DNA from: Thermothielavioides terrestris NRRL 8126
Taxonomy: Eukaryota; Ascomycota; Sordariomycetes; Sordariales; Chaetomiaceae
Assembly (NCBI RefSeq): GCF_000226115.1
Contig: NC_016458.1
Span: 3,100,001-3,164,000, forward strand
Reading direction: 5' to 3'
Length of the DNA stretch: 64,000 nt
Every line of letters begins with the position of its first letter. Positions within the stretch are counted from its first letter, which is position 1. Made by a program: the position numbers and the translations under genes. Below the pieces are notes generated by a model, which saw only the letters and a list, made by a program, of their open reading frames with translations, had not been told where the DNA came from and did not search any database. Shown one piece after another: positions 11,755-24,500 of the stretch.

Positions 11755-12599
11755 ATGGCTGACTCCCGCGTTGAGGAGGTCCCCGAGGAGGAGACCAAGA
11801 AGCCGACGGTCGAGGAGCTCGACGAGTCCTCCAGCGATGAGTCCGAGGCCGAGGCCGAGGCCGGCGACGCCAGCGTCCCTGCCGGCTCGACCGCCGTGAT
11901 CCACTCCCGCAACGAGAAGAAGGCGCGCAAGGCCATTGAGAAGCTGCACCTCACCCGCGTGCAGGGCATCACCCGCGTGACCCTCCGCCGCCCCAAGAAC
12001 GTGAGTGCACCGGAAGACGAGAGTGGGATTGATTGGTGGTCGCTGCTGGTGCGGGGCACCGCAGCTGGCTTCATGGCGGTGTCGGGGATGAGAGATGAGA
12101 AAGACGGGCCCAAGCTGACGTGTGGGGATAGATCCTCTTCGTGATCAACAACCCGGAGGTGTACAAGTCGCCTAACAGCAACACGTACATGTAAGTCTTG
12201 CTCACCTTCCCGTCCCCCCGCCCCCCTCTCCCCCAACCAAACACCCCTCCCCGAGCGCCTGGCCACCTAAGAACTTCTGGGGCTGACCCGGCCTTGCACA
12301 GCGTCTTCGGCGAGGCCAAGATCGAGGACCTCAACGCCAGCGCCCAGGCCGCGGCTGCGCAGCAGCTCGCCAGCCAGACGGCCGAGCACGACCACGCCGG
12401 CCACGCTCACGACCACAAGCACGAGGCTGCCAAGGAGGAGGAGGAGGATGATGGCGAGGAGGTCGACGCGGAAGGCATCGAGGATAAGGACATCGAGCTG
12501 GTCATGACGCAGGCCAACGTGTCGCGGAAGAAGGCCATCAAGGCGCTGAAAGAAAACGACAACGACATAGTCAACTCGATCATGGCATTGAGCGTCTAG
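11755..12599 (+). CDS. EGD2: Nascent polypeptide-associated complex subunit alpha
   Basis: Pairs with NAC beta, binds the ribosome exit site and shields nascent chains. Three exons (11755-12000, 12132-12190, 12302-12599) give 200 aa. Donors are GTGAGT and GTAAGT. Exon 1 ends in the NAC domain ([18 protein letters not shown]), exon 2 adds [19 protein letters not shown], and exon 3 gives [15 protein letters not shown]. After an acidic/His-rich linker ([22 protein letters not shown]) the C-terminus is a UBA domain ([20 protein letters not shown] ... NSIMAL). This order is diagnostic of the alpha subunit. All junctions keep frame. Confidence 0.96.
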
Positions 12600-13171
12600 T
12601 CCCGGGTGGGCGCCTTTATCGGGGGGAAGGTCGTTGATGCGGTTCTTGGGTTCTCGGGTACATTCTGCGGACTGCGGACAAAGGAAAGAACAAAGTCCCT
12701 GCTACCTGGCAGCGCCGTATACTCCGGTTGCTGGTCAGTAAAGCGGCCACCTTGTGAGCTGCTGAATATAGGCTGTTCTGTCACGGTTTGATTTATGCGC
12801 TGTTCAGCTTTTCAATGCTGCTGTGGGGTATGTGTTGCGTGGACGGAGCAGCTCAATGCTCGACGACAGTTCGCTGCAAATGACCATCGCCCAGCTTAGG
12901 CCCAAGCAAATCCCGTGATGTTGTTCTTCACTGTCATGGAATGCCGTGAGGGAATCGCGGCAGGCAGGCTTGGAGCCAAGAAGAGCCCAGGTGAATGACC
13001 CCTGGTCTCGGTGCTGGCACTTTCCCCCAACTCGCCCGGTTCGTCCCTCGAGCCATCACGTGACTTGACCTTTGGGCGGCGCCGGCAGCCGTGCTTTGCA
13101 ATCGGCAAACTCGAAGCAACAGCAGCGACTGAACTCCCCACTCTCCCGACCACACCAGAACCACCACCAAA
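12600..13171. other. Intergenic: NAC-alpha 3' region and ATP synthase d promoter
   Basis: About 570 bp. No coding sequence is supported. It should hold the NAC alpha 3' UTR and the promoter of the next gene. Confidence 0.6.
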
Positions 13172-13954
13172 ATGGCCGCAGTAAGTCCCCTACGTCAATT
13201 GGAGTTTTGTCAAGGGGGCGGGGGGGAGAACCTGTGTTCGGCGAATTGCCGGGCCACAGGGGAAGACGGACGGCGCTGCTGGGCGTTGGCGATTGACGCG
13301 AAACTCGAAAACCTGAGCTAATTTTGGGTGCAACCGCTCGTTGCAAAAAAAATAATTACAGCGAAGCGCAGCTCTCAAGATCGACTGGGCCAAGATCACG
13401 ACATCGCTCGGCCTGCGCGGCCAGACGGTGGCGGGGCTGCAGGCCTTCAAGAAGCGCAACGACGACGTCCGCCGCAAGGTGCAGTTGCTCTCTGAGCAGC
13501 CGACGACGGTCGACTTCGCGTACTACCGCAGCGTGCTGAAGAACACGGCCGTCGTGGACGAGATCGAGCGCCGCTTCAACGCCTTCCAGCCGGCCACCTA
13601 CGACCTCGACCGCCAGCTCAAGGCCATCGAGGCCTTCGAGGTCGAGGCCATCCGCAACGCCGAGGCCACCAAGGAGAAGGTCGACCTCGAGCTCAAGGAC
13701 CTCGAGAAGACGCTCAAGAACATCGAGGAAGCCCGCCCGTTCGACCAGCTCACCGTCGACGATGTCGCCGCCGCCGAGCCCAGCATCGACGAGAAGACCG
13801 CCAAGCTCGTGTCCAAGGGCCGCTGGTCCGTGCCGGGGTACAAGGTGCGTTATTTCGTCCTGTCGCTTTCTCTCTCTTTCCCACCATTATGGTCGTTATG
13901 GTTCAATGCTGACGGCGCCTACAGGAGAAATTCGGCGACCTTTCTATGCTATAA
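13172..13954 (+). CDS. ATP7: Mitochondrial F1Fo-ATP synthase subunit d
   Basis: Peripheral-stalk subunit of mitochondrial ATP synthase. Three exons: a 9-nt first exon (13172-13180, Met-Ala-Ala), 13362-13844 and 13925-13954, giving 173 aa; yeast Atp7 is 174. The first junction makes [15 protein letters not shown], typical of filamentous fungi. The body carries [20 protein letters not shown] and [19 protein letters not shown]. The last exon adds only EKFGDLSML before TAA. The intron after the third codon and the ten-codon last exon were placed from splice sites and the family termini. No cleavable presequence is seen, as usual for this subunit. Confidence 0.94.
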
Positions 13955-16665
13955 CCGCCTGCCGCCTGCTGCTCGATTCGCCGTTTTCTTTGTTGTACTC
14001 TAGCATTGTAGATAGCCTGCGCGTTGAGGGACGGTCTTCCGCAGCCGAGGGGGGAATTTCACCTTGTTGATCAATCCTGGCTCTCTTCTGGAACGAATTG
14101 CTCTCCACTGCTCTCTTGTTCGCTGATCCCAGATACCCTTCCTCCCAGCCAATGCCGCCTGTATCCTAGACCTCCGTCCCCCACCGAGAGTCGGTCTGTC
14201 TTGTCGGAAGCCTCAATCTAGTCCTGTCCCTTATGGCTTCTCGCCGCCTCTCGCCCGGCATCTCGCCGTGCCGGTAGCAACGTCGTCTCGGGGATGGAGG
14301 ATCAGCGAGCTCTGGTTGATCCTGTCCGGATGGGGGAGCAATAGGATTTCACTCGAGCCTCGCCCGGGATGGAATGGTGGAGGAACTGGAGGTTGGGGTT
14401 CCGGGTGTCTTCAGTGTGCCGGCGGTTAGTGAAGTCTAGCGACCTCGGGAACAGGGTTGTCAGCGCTGTATCAAACCGGGGCGTCGGTGGAGTGGGCGGT
14501 TACAAAGCTATCTGTGGAAGAGCATGTATGCATGTAAATAAAGCCGGCCCAGCTCCTTAGCTGGTCGACTCCTGAGGCTCGGGAACAGAAGCTGCCGCAG
14601 GACTCGTCGGGAGGTTTGGGGCTTTGTCCGGGACACTCCCGAGAAGGCTAGGGCCGTGGCTTGTCTGTCGTGCTTGACGTAGCTCTCTTTCGTTGCAGTC
14701 TGGAGCGGAGAGTGTACCTAGTTACACCGGTTTTGACTCGGTTTCGTCTTGGTTCGACGGCCCCCGGGAACACCTGCAGATGTCGGATGTCCCGGGAAGC
14801 TATAAAAAGGGGATGGAAAGAATACCAGGCTACGGGGCCAGAAAACGCACCGAGTTTCATTTGCACTCTGAGCCAAACCACTGGCCTGTACCCAAGCCAC
14901 ATGCTATATTGCTGGCCACCCTACGCCACTAGTTCCGAGTTCCTGGACCTTTTGTCTTGATACCATGCAGTACGGGGCTTTCTACGGAAAATAGCAGTCT
15001 AGATTCCCCCTTTCATCAGCCGTGCTCACTTTCCCATCGACTATCCGCTCAGCCACAGCAACTAGCTGTTGATTAAGTTGTCCCACGGCACCCTGGTGCT
15101 GGTACACTCTCGAGAACACTCGGTGTAGGCGCTGTGTGGGACTTGATCCCCTGCTTGGTACTGCCGCGCGAACACCCGAGTCGTTCTTCCCGGCAAAGCA
15201 TGTGAGTGTTGCTGTTGACATACATTTAGTTATCACTCCTGACGAGCCAGCCCCAAAATGGCTATGCCAGCTGAATTGGAGGAGCCCACTCGGCCGTTCA
15301 AGGCATCAGAGGGCTGTAGAAACCGTAGGTCATTCGGTGCCCAATGTTCTGAAGGGGCTCCCTTCGGTGGTTCGAGTCAAGGAAAGCTCTCATACTGATC
15401 ACGCATGATCAAACGTTCGGCGAATGCTTTACGTCCGCTTTTCCGAGATCCAAACCGGTCGTAATTTTGCTCTCATTTAGCTAGATGGAATAGAAACCTG
15501 TCGAGGCCTTTTCTGCTCGCTTCAAGCCTTTGGAGAGGCAGCAGAATTCACAGGGTAGTCGCACCCTCGTGGCCATGACCTCTCATTGGGTCAAAACCCA
15601 GCTGTCTTGATCGGCCTCTTCTCTCGCGTCAGTGTCTTCGTCGGCCATGACCAATATCTGGGTGAACGCCATCCCATTCGGCTTGTTTTATTGCGCTAGA
15701 GGGCGCAGCTGACTTCTGCGGACTTCCTGGCCATAACTGCAGCAGTCCAAGTGGCCGTCCAACTCGGTCTGCGCGACTCTTGGACGACGTAGAATCGGCC
15801 GAATTCCATCAACGAAGTGGATGAGGAAAAACAGCATGGCCCGAGACGTGGACGATTCCGTAGTTAAAGTAACTACCGCACCGTAACAGCGGTTCCGTAC
15901 ATATTTTGGGTGCTCCGCAACTTGGTGCATGATTCACATGGAGGCGGAGAGTTACCAATTTGGTTGCGAACAAGTAGTACAATCCTCTGACAATAGCGTC
16001 CAGGAGAGGAACCTGGTAGGGGGGAGGGGGGAACCTGTGGGGATCCGCGCCGAGGACCGGACACAGTACAGTAGCGTGCGCCCAGCGCTCGCTACCCAGG
16101 TAGGTAGAGACTGCTGGCATAACATGATGGCCTTGCGCAAGTACGGATGTAACTGGGAGCTAAAGCTCGAGGAGCAATCCCACTAAGGCTCCCCATACAG
16201 TACTTCGCACAATCCCAATGCTTAACCAAGCCCCGTTGATAGTTCAACATAAACGGCATTCAGAGTCAAGGGCGAATGATTTAAAGGTGCGCAAGTTAAT
16301 GATAGAACTTCACAAAAATAGCCACCTCCTTCTCTCTCTGTATCTCAAGGGAAAAGGCTCGGCCACAACATAACGCGTGGAAAGGTGAAAGTATTCATCC
16401 TGGCCGGTGCTTGTTTACTTCAGGTCCTGTTGCCCCTTAACGCTCAGGGGAACCCTAACCCTGAGCAGTTCTGCTGTCTCCCGCCAAGCCTGAGCTCCAC
16501 ATGTGACTTTCCGAAATTCCCCTGTCCCCTGTTGCATTGCTCCTCAAGCTCGTGTTTCATTCACCAACGGTCACGCCACAGCAAGGAGCAATACCCGACC
16601 ACCGCAACCCACGCCCGCACGAACCCGCAAACAAAGAGTTTCCAGGTTACCTTTGTCGCACCGGC
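13955..16665. other. Long intergenic stretch, no gene recognised
   Basis: About 2.7 kb. Scattered frames of up to ~100 codons overlap on both strands with no family features. A T-loop-like GGTTCGAGTC occurs near 15368, but no tRNA fold surrounds it. Near the 3' end (16443-16465) CTCAGGG and CCCTGAG form an inverted repeat around a telomere-like AACCCTAA, about 200 bp before the COX16 start. Confidence 0.5.
16443..16465. repeat. Inverted repeat around a telomere-like (telobox) sequence
   Basis: CTCAGGG at 16443 and CCCTGAG at 16459 can form a 7-bp stem around GAACCCTAA. The AACCCTAA core resembles the telobox found upstream of many translation and mitochondrial genes in fungi. It lies ~200 bp upstream of the COX16 start. 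A regulatory role is inference. Confidence 0.35.
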
Positions 16666-17119
16666 ATGGCCGTCTTCCAGAGCCGCAAATACCGCTCGGC
16701 GGCCGACTCCCGCAACTTTGGGGCGCGCTACCGGGCGCTCATGGCCAAGCATCCGTTCCTGCTGTTCGGCCTGCCGTTCCTGACCACCATCGTGGCCGCC
16801 TCGTTCGTGCTGACGCCCGCCACCGCCGTCCGCTACGAGCGCCACGACCGCAAGGTGCGCCAGATGACGCGCGAGGAGGAGCTGGGCGTCGGCAAGGCGG
16901 GGCGCAAGGTCGACATCCGCGAGGAGTACTACGTGCGTGGACCTGATTCCTTTGTTTCTCTCTCGCTCTCTTTCTTCCTGGGTGGGGCTTGAGGAGGGAT
17001 AGCATGGGACATTCGCTGATGACTTGCGAGATTTGCAGAGATTGGCGGCCAAGGATCTCGATAACTGGGAGCAGAAGCGTGTCAAAAGGTTGCCTGGCGA
17101 GAGCGACGGTGTGCTCTAG
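16666..17119 (+). CDS. COX16: Cytochrome c oxidase assembly protein COX16
   Basis: Small inner-mitochondrial-membrane protein needed for assembly of complex IV (copper delivery to Cox2). Two exons, 16666-16932 and 17039-17119, give 115 aa; donor GTGCGT, acceptor TTTGCAG. The product has one membrane segment (HPFLLFGLPFLTTIVAASFV, residues ~28-47), then the conserved charged stretch RYERHDRKVRQMTREEELG, and KVDIREEYYRLAAKDLDNWE across the junction, which is the hallmark of the family. The upstream open frame from 16385 is probably 5' UTR, since the family starts near this Met. Confidence 0.93.
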
Positions 17120-18742
17120 GAAAGAGGGGGCATGTGCTTGCGAAGCGCCGACGGAGAGGATAGAGAGACGCTCATTGCTTCCCATGGGATAGTATCGCCG
17201 CCTTCGCGTCGCCTCCGGACGAAAAGCTCCTCTGACAATCGGAGCAGTTGTCCGGATCGCTGCCGCCGGCGCCAATCAAGACGGCTACACTGCAAACGGC
17301 CTGAGCGCAACTAAGGCTCATTCTCGGAGCATCTCGCTGCAGCCGTTCGTGTGGCGCCCAGCTCTTAAGCTGGAATATTCAGGAAGCAGCGAGCGGGCAA
17401 TGCTGGGATCCTGCTCAATCCCGCCAGCCTCGCCATCACATGCAGCTGAGTCAGTTTCGTCCAGCTCATCTTCAGCCGTCGCTCGGGCCAGGCGTTAGGC
17501 GCCGCACCCTCGACGCAGGTCTCAGTTGTTATCGTAGCCCTTGACGGGTGTCACGGAGCCAAAGGGGCGGGACCATCGGGGCATTTTGTCGGGTTCTTGC
17601 TTCGCAATACTTGAGAATAAGCAAACCAGTCTGCAGATAACCCCGCTAGCAAAGCGGGAAGCTGCAGCATCGAGCTGCCCAAAGGCGGACAGTTCTGCAG
17701 GAGCTGAAGACTCGGACAGAACCAGACAGAGATCATCGCAACAAATGGAGATTACTGTGGTACACTATTGCGGCCGCTTTGGAATCCGCGCTTGCAGCAC
17801 GAGGTGGCAATGCCAATACCGTAATGGATTACCCATGGTACACGAAGGGCGTGATCACGTATTGACAGCCTCGATGGCCCACGACGCCATGGGGCAGTCC
17901 TGGCTACACTACGCCACGCTCAATGTTTGCTCAAGTTCGCTGCAGCAGCAGACCATAGCGCAGAAGAGTGCAATGTGAGATGCTCCAACCTCTCCGTTTC
18001 AGAACACGCGCTGTTGCGTCACTGCTTAAAAATACGCAGCAACCACGCTGACGCAAGTACGGCAACTTGAATGAAGCGTCCCTGAGGATCGGGTAGCGAT
18101 GGCGAGTCCTGAGAACTCGAGTCGGTCATTGAGCCCGACTAATCAGGCCGACCGTCCGAGTCTCTCCCCATCGCTGCTTGCTCGATTCACGCTGGCCCTG
18201 AGCGGTCCCTTGGCAATGAATGGCTGCCAATGCGGCTTCTGCTGCTCCAGACGCCCTGCGCCGTCAGATCATGCGATTGGGCCCGAGCGCTCTGGCAGAA
18301 CAGAACCCGCGAGAGGCCATCTCTTTGGATAAATCTCGAACTGAAATGTCTATCATGGGCGAGATGGGCCCAAGCCCGGCAATTCACGGAACAGATGGTG
18401 TTTCCGAAAGTTCCGTCGAGGGCAATCGGAAGCATACCGAGGTGACCGAAGACGAGGCGGTCGTCTCTCGAACCCGCGATGAGAAATCCCACCGCCGCCA
18501 TGGCCTCCGCACAAGACCAAGCCAGCCGAACCTGCTCAGACGGCATGATGAAAGTTGCTTAGCTGAGCTGCCGTTGGCCAGTGTTCTAGGCCGAAGAGGC
18601 TTTCGGACTAACGTTAACGTACACCAAAAGCTGGCCGCAGCGCAATCCAAGTTGCTTCGGTGCAAATGGCCTTCTCCCGTTCCCATAATGGCATACCGCA
18701 TGGCAACCGGTGCACCCTGCGCGGCACCCAACCGCTAGCCGG
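17120..18742. other. Intergenic between COX16 and DPP III
   Basis: About 1.6 kb between two genes that converge. Overlapping open frames on both strands at 18187-18738 (172 and 119 codons) have no recognisable domains and no consistent splice pattern. I do not call a gene. Confidence 0.5.
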
Positions 18743-21557
18743 TCAAACGTCTCTCTCAGCCCAGCTTTGGATCATTCCCTCAGGCGTGGGCTCGTACTGC
18801 TTGAGAGTGACCTGGCCAGTAGCCTCGTCCAGGAAGGTATTCGCCTGCACGAATACCTTCCGGGGCTGTTTGTTCTTCAGCACAACGTCTCGCACCTTGG
18901 TTCCCCAGTACTCCAGCCCAACACCGGACATCTCGGTAAAGAACTTGGTGCCAGCCTCTACATCAGCCGTCGACTTGTAGATGTGGAGCTTCTGAAGGAA
19001 GCTCGCGACGGCTGGTAGGTTTTCGTGTCAGCGTGGGTCATGCCCCAGTCCCCATTGATCGGACAACGTACCCTTCCTGCCGCTGGTCAGGATCTTGGAA
19101 CGGTCGAGCCGAATAGTGAGGTCGGATAGGTCGTCATTCTTGTACTCCAGCCTGCAGAAGTCATCGCCCGCCTCGAGGAATGACTGACCCAAAGTCAGTG
19201 AGCGAGCTCCCAACACCCTTCTCTCGCGGGGATTACCTTAAGGATGGCAAAGCGAGCCTGGCAATGGGGCTGCCCCCATTTCTGGCTCTTCGGATCCCAG
19301 AATTCGATTGAGGTCAAGCCTGCCCTCGCCATGCTGAGGTATGACGTGTAAAGGACATCGCCCGCCTCGCCATCCATGTCGACGGAGCCGTCCCCGAAGC
19401 CAAAGATCTTGAGGGCGGAGAATTCGCAACTGCGCAGACGTTAATACCACAAGTACTATAACCGCGAATAAGCGAGCTGCTCCTGTCCGCTGACCTCAGA
19501 TGCATGGCCACAAGCTCAGCTCGGCACTCCTGTTGCACAAATGAGTGAGTCTAAACGCGCCAAAGACGGGTGAGAGAATCGCACCTCGTAAGCGCCAGCG
19601 AGGCCGCCAAACACGGAGCCCCAGGTTTGGCCAGGTTTGTACCAGGTCGTGATGGGCTTTCCGGTAAGAGGGCTAATGGGGGGGTTCGCCGCGTCGAAGT
19701 TGAAGACGCCGGGGGATGTCTCCTGAAGTAGCTTACCACAGCCATGACCTTGTATCATACAGCGTTAGGACGGCGCCAATATGCACCATTGTATGAGATC
19801 GCCCGATCTTACCCGTGAGCTCATGGAGGCCAACTTGAACCTCGAAGGCAGCATCCCGGTACTTCCGGTAAAGCGGCAGGTCGCTCTCGGAGATGAACGG
19901 GATTTTCTCATCGGGGGCCTTTGCGCTCAGAACATTGCCTGCAGTGGCTTCAGTGTAAGCCTCATGCCCCAGGGGGGTCTTGAAGTAAGGATGAGGACGG
20001 CACGCACCTAAGCTCACGTTCTTGAATCCTTCCTGTTGCCGAATATCGTCATAGTTCGGGCTATACGGGGGTTAGAGCAAACCTCGCCTAGTGGATATCG
20101 CGGCACTTACATGTTGATGCCGGCAGGGATCCCGGAACCTAAGGCTCGGGAGTGAGATTCCTGGCGTTTCGCGGCCACCACCGGGCTTGAAGCGAGCGTT
20201 CACTTATACGTACCACAAAACGTCAAGACCTCCAGCGAAGTGAAGTCCGGCGACAGGAACTTGTCCTTCTCGAAGTCCTTGGACCACGGGAGCAAGGGGA
20301 TCAGTTCGGGGGCAGACCGTACGAGCTCCCCAAACGCCCGAGTTCTCTCAACTAGTTGATGGTGTAAGCTTGTTAGGCTACTCGCCAGTCTCGGATAGTC
20401 CGATGCGGGAGCTTACGGTTAACAACTGCAGCGTTGGTGAGTAGGGGTTCTTTTCGACTCGCACCAGTTGTCTGGGGCTTCACTTACCTGCGGCAAACCC
20501 TTCCCATTCTCCACGCACGCCTGCGGGGTCGCGGTACGTCTCGATAAAACCGATGTTGCATTCCACCATCGGGCCTTGGTCACGAATCCAGTGCCTCTGG
20601 CTGTCCTTAAAGGCGAGGAGAGAGCCTGAGTCGAAAGACTCGGCATACGCAAGATGCATCTTCTCCTGTGTCTCGTTCTCCGCGTTTTCCGCAGCCTTCT
20701 TGATGTAACGGGCAATTGCATCCATCTCCTTTGCGTGGTCTCCGTAGACCAGCTTGACGGTCTTGCCCTTGAGCAGCCCGTCGCTGATGACATACTCGCT
20801 CTCCTTCCCGATGTCGCCGCCGTTGCTAGGGATACCAGTTTGGGCCGAGGCAATCAGAAGCTCAAAGACGCCACCCTGGGTCTTCCGCAGCCTGGTGTTC
20901 TCCGGGAGAAGGCCCTTGTCCTCCATCCACTTGGAGATCGCGCCGATCTCCTCCTTGGCGATGTCGGGAGAATCCGGGTAGTAGGTTGTCAAGTGGCCAT
21001 CATCGGGGAATCCAAGGTGCAGGAGGCTGGGCTTGTCAGCCGAGAAGATGGCGCCGTTGGTCGCCTTGTAGTGCTTTTCAGCCTCGGGCGACGTCGCGGC
21101 CAGAGAGGAAAACACAGACTCGTCGCACCGAGGCAGGAACTTGGAGTCTCCGAAGCTCTTGTAGTTGCCGCTGTTGCCCAGAAACTGGGCGGCATACTGC
21201 AAGAAGGCCGAGAGCCCCTGCTCGTCGACGCCGGCCTTCTCGGCCAGCGCCTTCCAGTCGCCGCCGGCGCTCTTGTACAATGCAAGAATGAAGTCATAGA
21301 TGCTCTCAGACTCGGGCGAGACTTGGCGCAGCACGATGCGGTTGCCAGCAAACGAGGCCCTACACCCATGCATCAGCAGGGGTCGCAAGAACCATGCAGC
21401 GCTCACACGAGTAGGTCAGGTAAATTTCATACTGGCTGATAAAGTGGGCATAGCGCTTTTGCTTGTCCGAAAGGGCGTTGAAGTGCTTCTCGATCTCAAG
21501 CCTAACGACTGAGGGCGGGGCATCCGCCAGATACTGGGTGAGCTCTTGGGCGTTCAT
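18743..21557 (-). CDS. Dipeptidyl peptidase III (zinc exopeptidase, M49)
   Basis: Removes dipeptides from the N-terminus of short peptides in the cytosol. Twelve exons join in frame to ~706 aa (yeast 711): 21434-21557, 20488-21359, 20417-20425, 20215-20351, 20111-20138, 20008-20060, 19813-19938, 19585-19748, 19495-19529, 19237-19429, 19073-19183, 18743-19011. Exon 3 is only 9 nt and supplies part of AAVVNLERTRAF. Introns are 50-76 bp. The zinc motif reads HELTGH (family: HELLGH), with an intron between G and H; the second zinc motif EECRAE is also built across a junction. The body has [26 protein letters not shown] and the C-terminal [15 protein letters not shown]. The chosen start is [10 protein letters not shown]. 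The frame stays open upstream and an ATG at 21728 would add a 57-residue Arg-rich, acid-free leader that looks mitochondrial. Confidence 0.93.
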
Positions 21558-24500
21558 GGTGGACAGAAGGCGCAATCGACACTGCTGAACTCCAGCGAAG
21601 GTGGTAGGGAACGTAGGGAACGCAGTTGCACGGAACGCCGGATGTGCCAAATGCGGAGGTGGACGTAAACGAGTTGCAGGCTGGGAAAGCCTCAAACCGG
21701 GCGATCTGAGGGGGAAGGAGAGACGCATCGAAAACGGCAGCCCAAGAGGAACACTCAAACGCCGGCTTAGGCTTCTCTCGGCCTCCGCTCTCACCTTTGG
21801 TTGTCCCGCCTGTCTGCATGCGTCGCGGCTGCCGAAGTTGGCAATTGGCAGGCTCCTGCGACTGGCCAAACCCCACCGTTTGCACGTGCTGTGTTCCGTT
21901 TGGGTCGTAGCGCTGGTCCTTCCAAGGCGGGGAAAGCCGGTGCGCCGCCGGGGATGAGATGAGTTGTGTCCGAAACGCTCTGTGCTTCCCTTACCTTAGG
22001 TACCTAGGAAATCCCCCACGGTGGCACGGTAGATGCATGCCCGGAACACTGCATGCCACGGCACGCTCAAACCATGGTAGGTAGGTAGCCTTGTCCAATG
22101 ACACTAAGCCGGTTTGCTTGCCAGTACTCCGTACACCATCGAACATTACTGACTTGCCTCAAGTACGCAGCAGTTGCTCAATGACGAGAGCGTCGGTGGT
22201 GAGGTGATGGGCACTGCCAGCCCCTCATGTGGAACTCAAGCCAGCTCTCCCCGCAACAAGCAAGTCGCTGTTCTCAAGTAACTCGCTGTGTAGGCAGGTG
22301 ACCGGCCTGCTGAGCTGGGCTTGGATCTGTCGCTTTCGCCGACGGCATTGCTTATTTCCCTGCAGCGGCTGGATGACAGCTCACAATTCTATCACAGTAT
22401 TCCGTCCAGTACGCAGGACGTTTCGTCTCGGATTTCCAAAAGGAAGTACCTGTCGGAAGCAATAGTTATGCAGGAGGCATCGCCCCTCCAATCAACCGTT
22501 GTTTTGGAGCAATAGGAGGGGTCGTTCGCTGGCTTCTCACACAACGGCTCACCTGCAGGGTGAGGCGGATGCACCTCGATGAATTGAAGATCCGTGCAGG
22601 AGGCTCTGGGCATTTGAGTGGCCCATCGTTTCAGGGGTCGGAGAGACATGGCGAGAAGTCATCTTGTCGCGACTCGGAACGTACTTGGTCATTGAGCAGT
22701 GAGGACGGTACTCGGTGATCCGTAGTATATACCTATCAGGTAGTGTTGCTATGGGACTTGATGTGCACTCGGGACATGCGAAGCGATTCCCACTGGCCGC
22801 CGCTGATGAGACCCAGTCGGCCTGCGCCTCGCATATCCTTTCGGGAAGCCCTGTTGAACCGGTGTTGACTACCTGACCTACCTTACATACACAGTGGTGT
22901 CTACCAAGGAGGGTTTGCCTGCAGGACACAACCTTGAAGCCGGTGAGCGGCGACAGTGCTGCCTGCAGAATTGCGAGGCGATCTCGGCGCTTGTGGCCCG
23001 CCGCAACGGAGAGCGCTTGGCTGTGCGTGAGCCGCACGTTCCCTCCCGCCATTCAACGGAGAATATCTCGCACGGATCTAACTGAATACGGATTACACTC
23101 TGAGCCACACCTAGCACACCGTGCCTTTCAATTCGCTGGTGCCTACTGTAGACGGTACGACGCACAATAAAAGCCGCAGTTCTGTGCACCGAGTCGTGTA
23201 AGTCACAGGGCAGTAGTTGCGTACTGTCGGAGGCCCACTGATCCGGGCGATTGGAAGCCCAACCCGTCCCATCCGGCAAGACCGGAGCCCAGTCCGAGCG
23301 GAGCAACAACCCCACTGTGACCCATATCCCGGGACCTGGGGCCGGGTGGAGCAGCGGCGGAGAGAGGGCAAAAACCGGGCAGTCACGAGGCCCGCCAGCA
23401 TCTGCCGCCCTGGGAACGCTCCGGTTTGTGATGCGGAATGCGCTTCCATTTCTGTCTGTCTGTCAGAGAGCAGGACTTGAGGAACATATTCTCGGGACCT
23501 TAGGTATGTTTGTCCGGCTGACTCCCCCTGCCGGAAATAAAACCCAGGTCTACAAGTACAACGCAAAGTTCAATTTTTACCTTGTGCTCTTACTTTTTCT
23601 GATGCGTCTTTTCAGCGCTGCATGCTGCTCGCAATCACAGATGCTCAGGAGAGTAAGTCAGTGTGCATGAGTTGCTTGCAGTGTTCACGCACGGAGCACT
23701 GTGTAAGGACCTGGGTAACGGATGCTCCTTTGGCGCACACCGTCAGCCGCGAGCTAACCCCCAACCTTGGAAACTCTTCGTCATGAGCCCCCCACGCAAT
23801 CCCAAAATTTCAGCACCTCGGACGTACCTGCCTGGAGCGTCATTGGATGTACACTACTGTACGGATTACACCTCACTACCTTAGTCCAGTGGACCTCTCC
23901 CAGGTCGCCCAATTCTTCTTCCCCTTTGAAGACTTCTGGGCACCGGGTCTTCGGACTGCCCAGTCGCTTGTCGCAGACCAACACTGATAGGGAGCAGGGC
24001 AAAGGAAATTTACTCCGGCCCTCTGGATGGCGCACAAAAAGCACCGTGGACAGGACGCACCTAAGGTCGGTACCTTACTGACCGTTACCTGATGTACACT
24101 AGTGTATGTAATCCGTATTCCTTTTCAGCTCGCTCGCCCTTGCCAAGTTCGTTCCCCACACCTTCCCACGACCGTCTCAGGAAAAAGCTTTCCCCAAGCT
24201 TCGACACGGAATTCCTGACCTTGATGGGCTATCCCCACACCATAACCTGCACACACCCTCCCCTGTCTGCTGTCAATTCCACCAGTCGCAGCTTCGGCCC
24301 AAATTCGATCCTTTCAGGGGAGGCGGAGCACCAATGGGGTGGCAGGCGGAAGTGTACTTCGTGGGCCTCGAGGGATTCACCCCGCGAATGCTGCTTTGTG
24401 ACCACGCGCAAAGTGCGGGATGTCAATGCATGCATTGGGGCGGCTCGGCGAGCATGTCCTTGTGAGCGAGGAAAAGACGCCAGGGTACCCCTCGAGTGTG

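Noticed and set aside
15340..15400. T-loop-like GGTTCGAGTC suggesting a tRNA
   Set aside because: No matching T stem, acceptor stem or A box was found.
18187..18738. Open frames of 172 codons (+) and 119 codons (-) just downstream of DPP III
   Set aside because: They overlap on opposite strands, lack domains, membrane segments or splice structure, and lie in the 3' intergenic area.
22878..23670. Overlapping open frames upstream of gluconokinase
   Set aside because: No conserved motif, both strands equally open, no credible splice sites.
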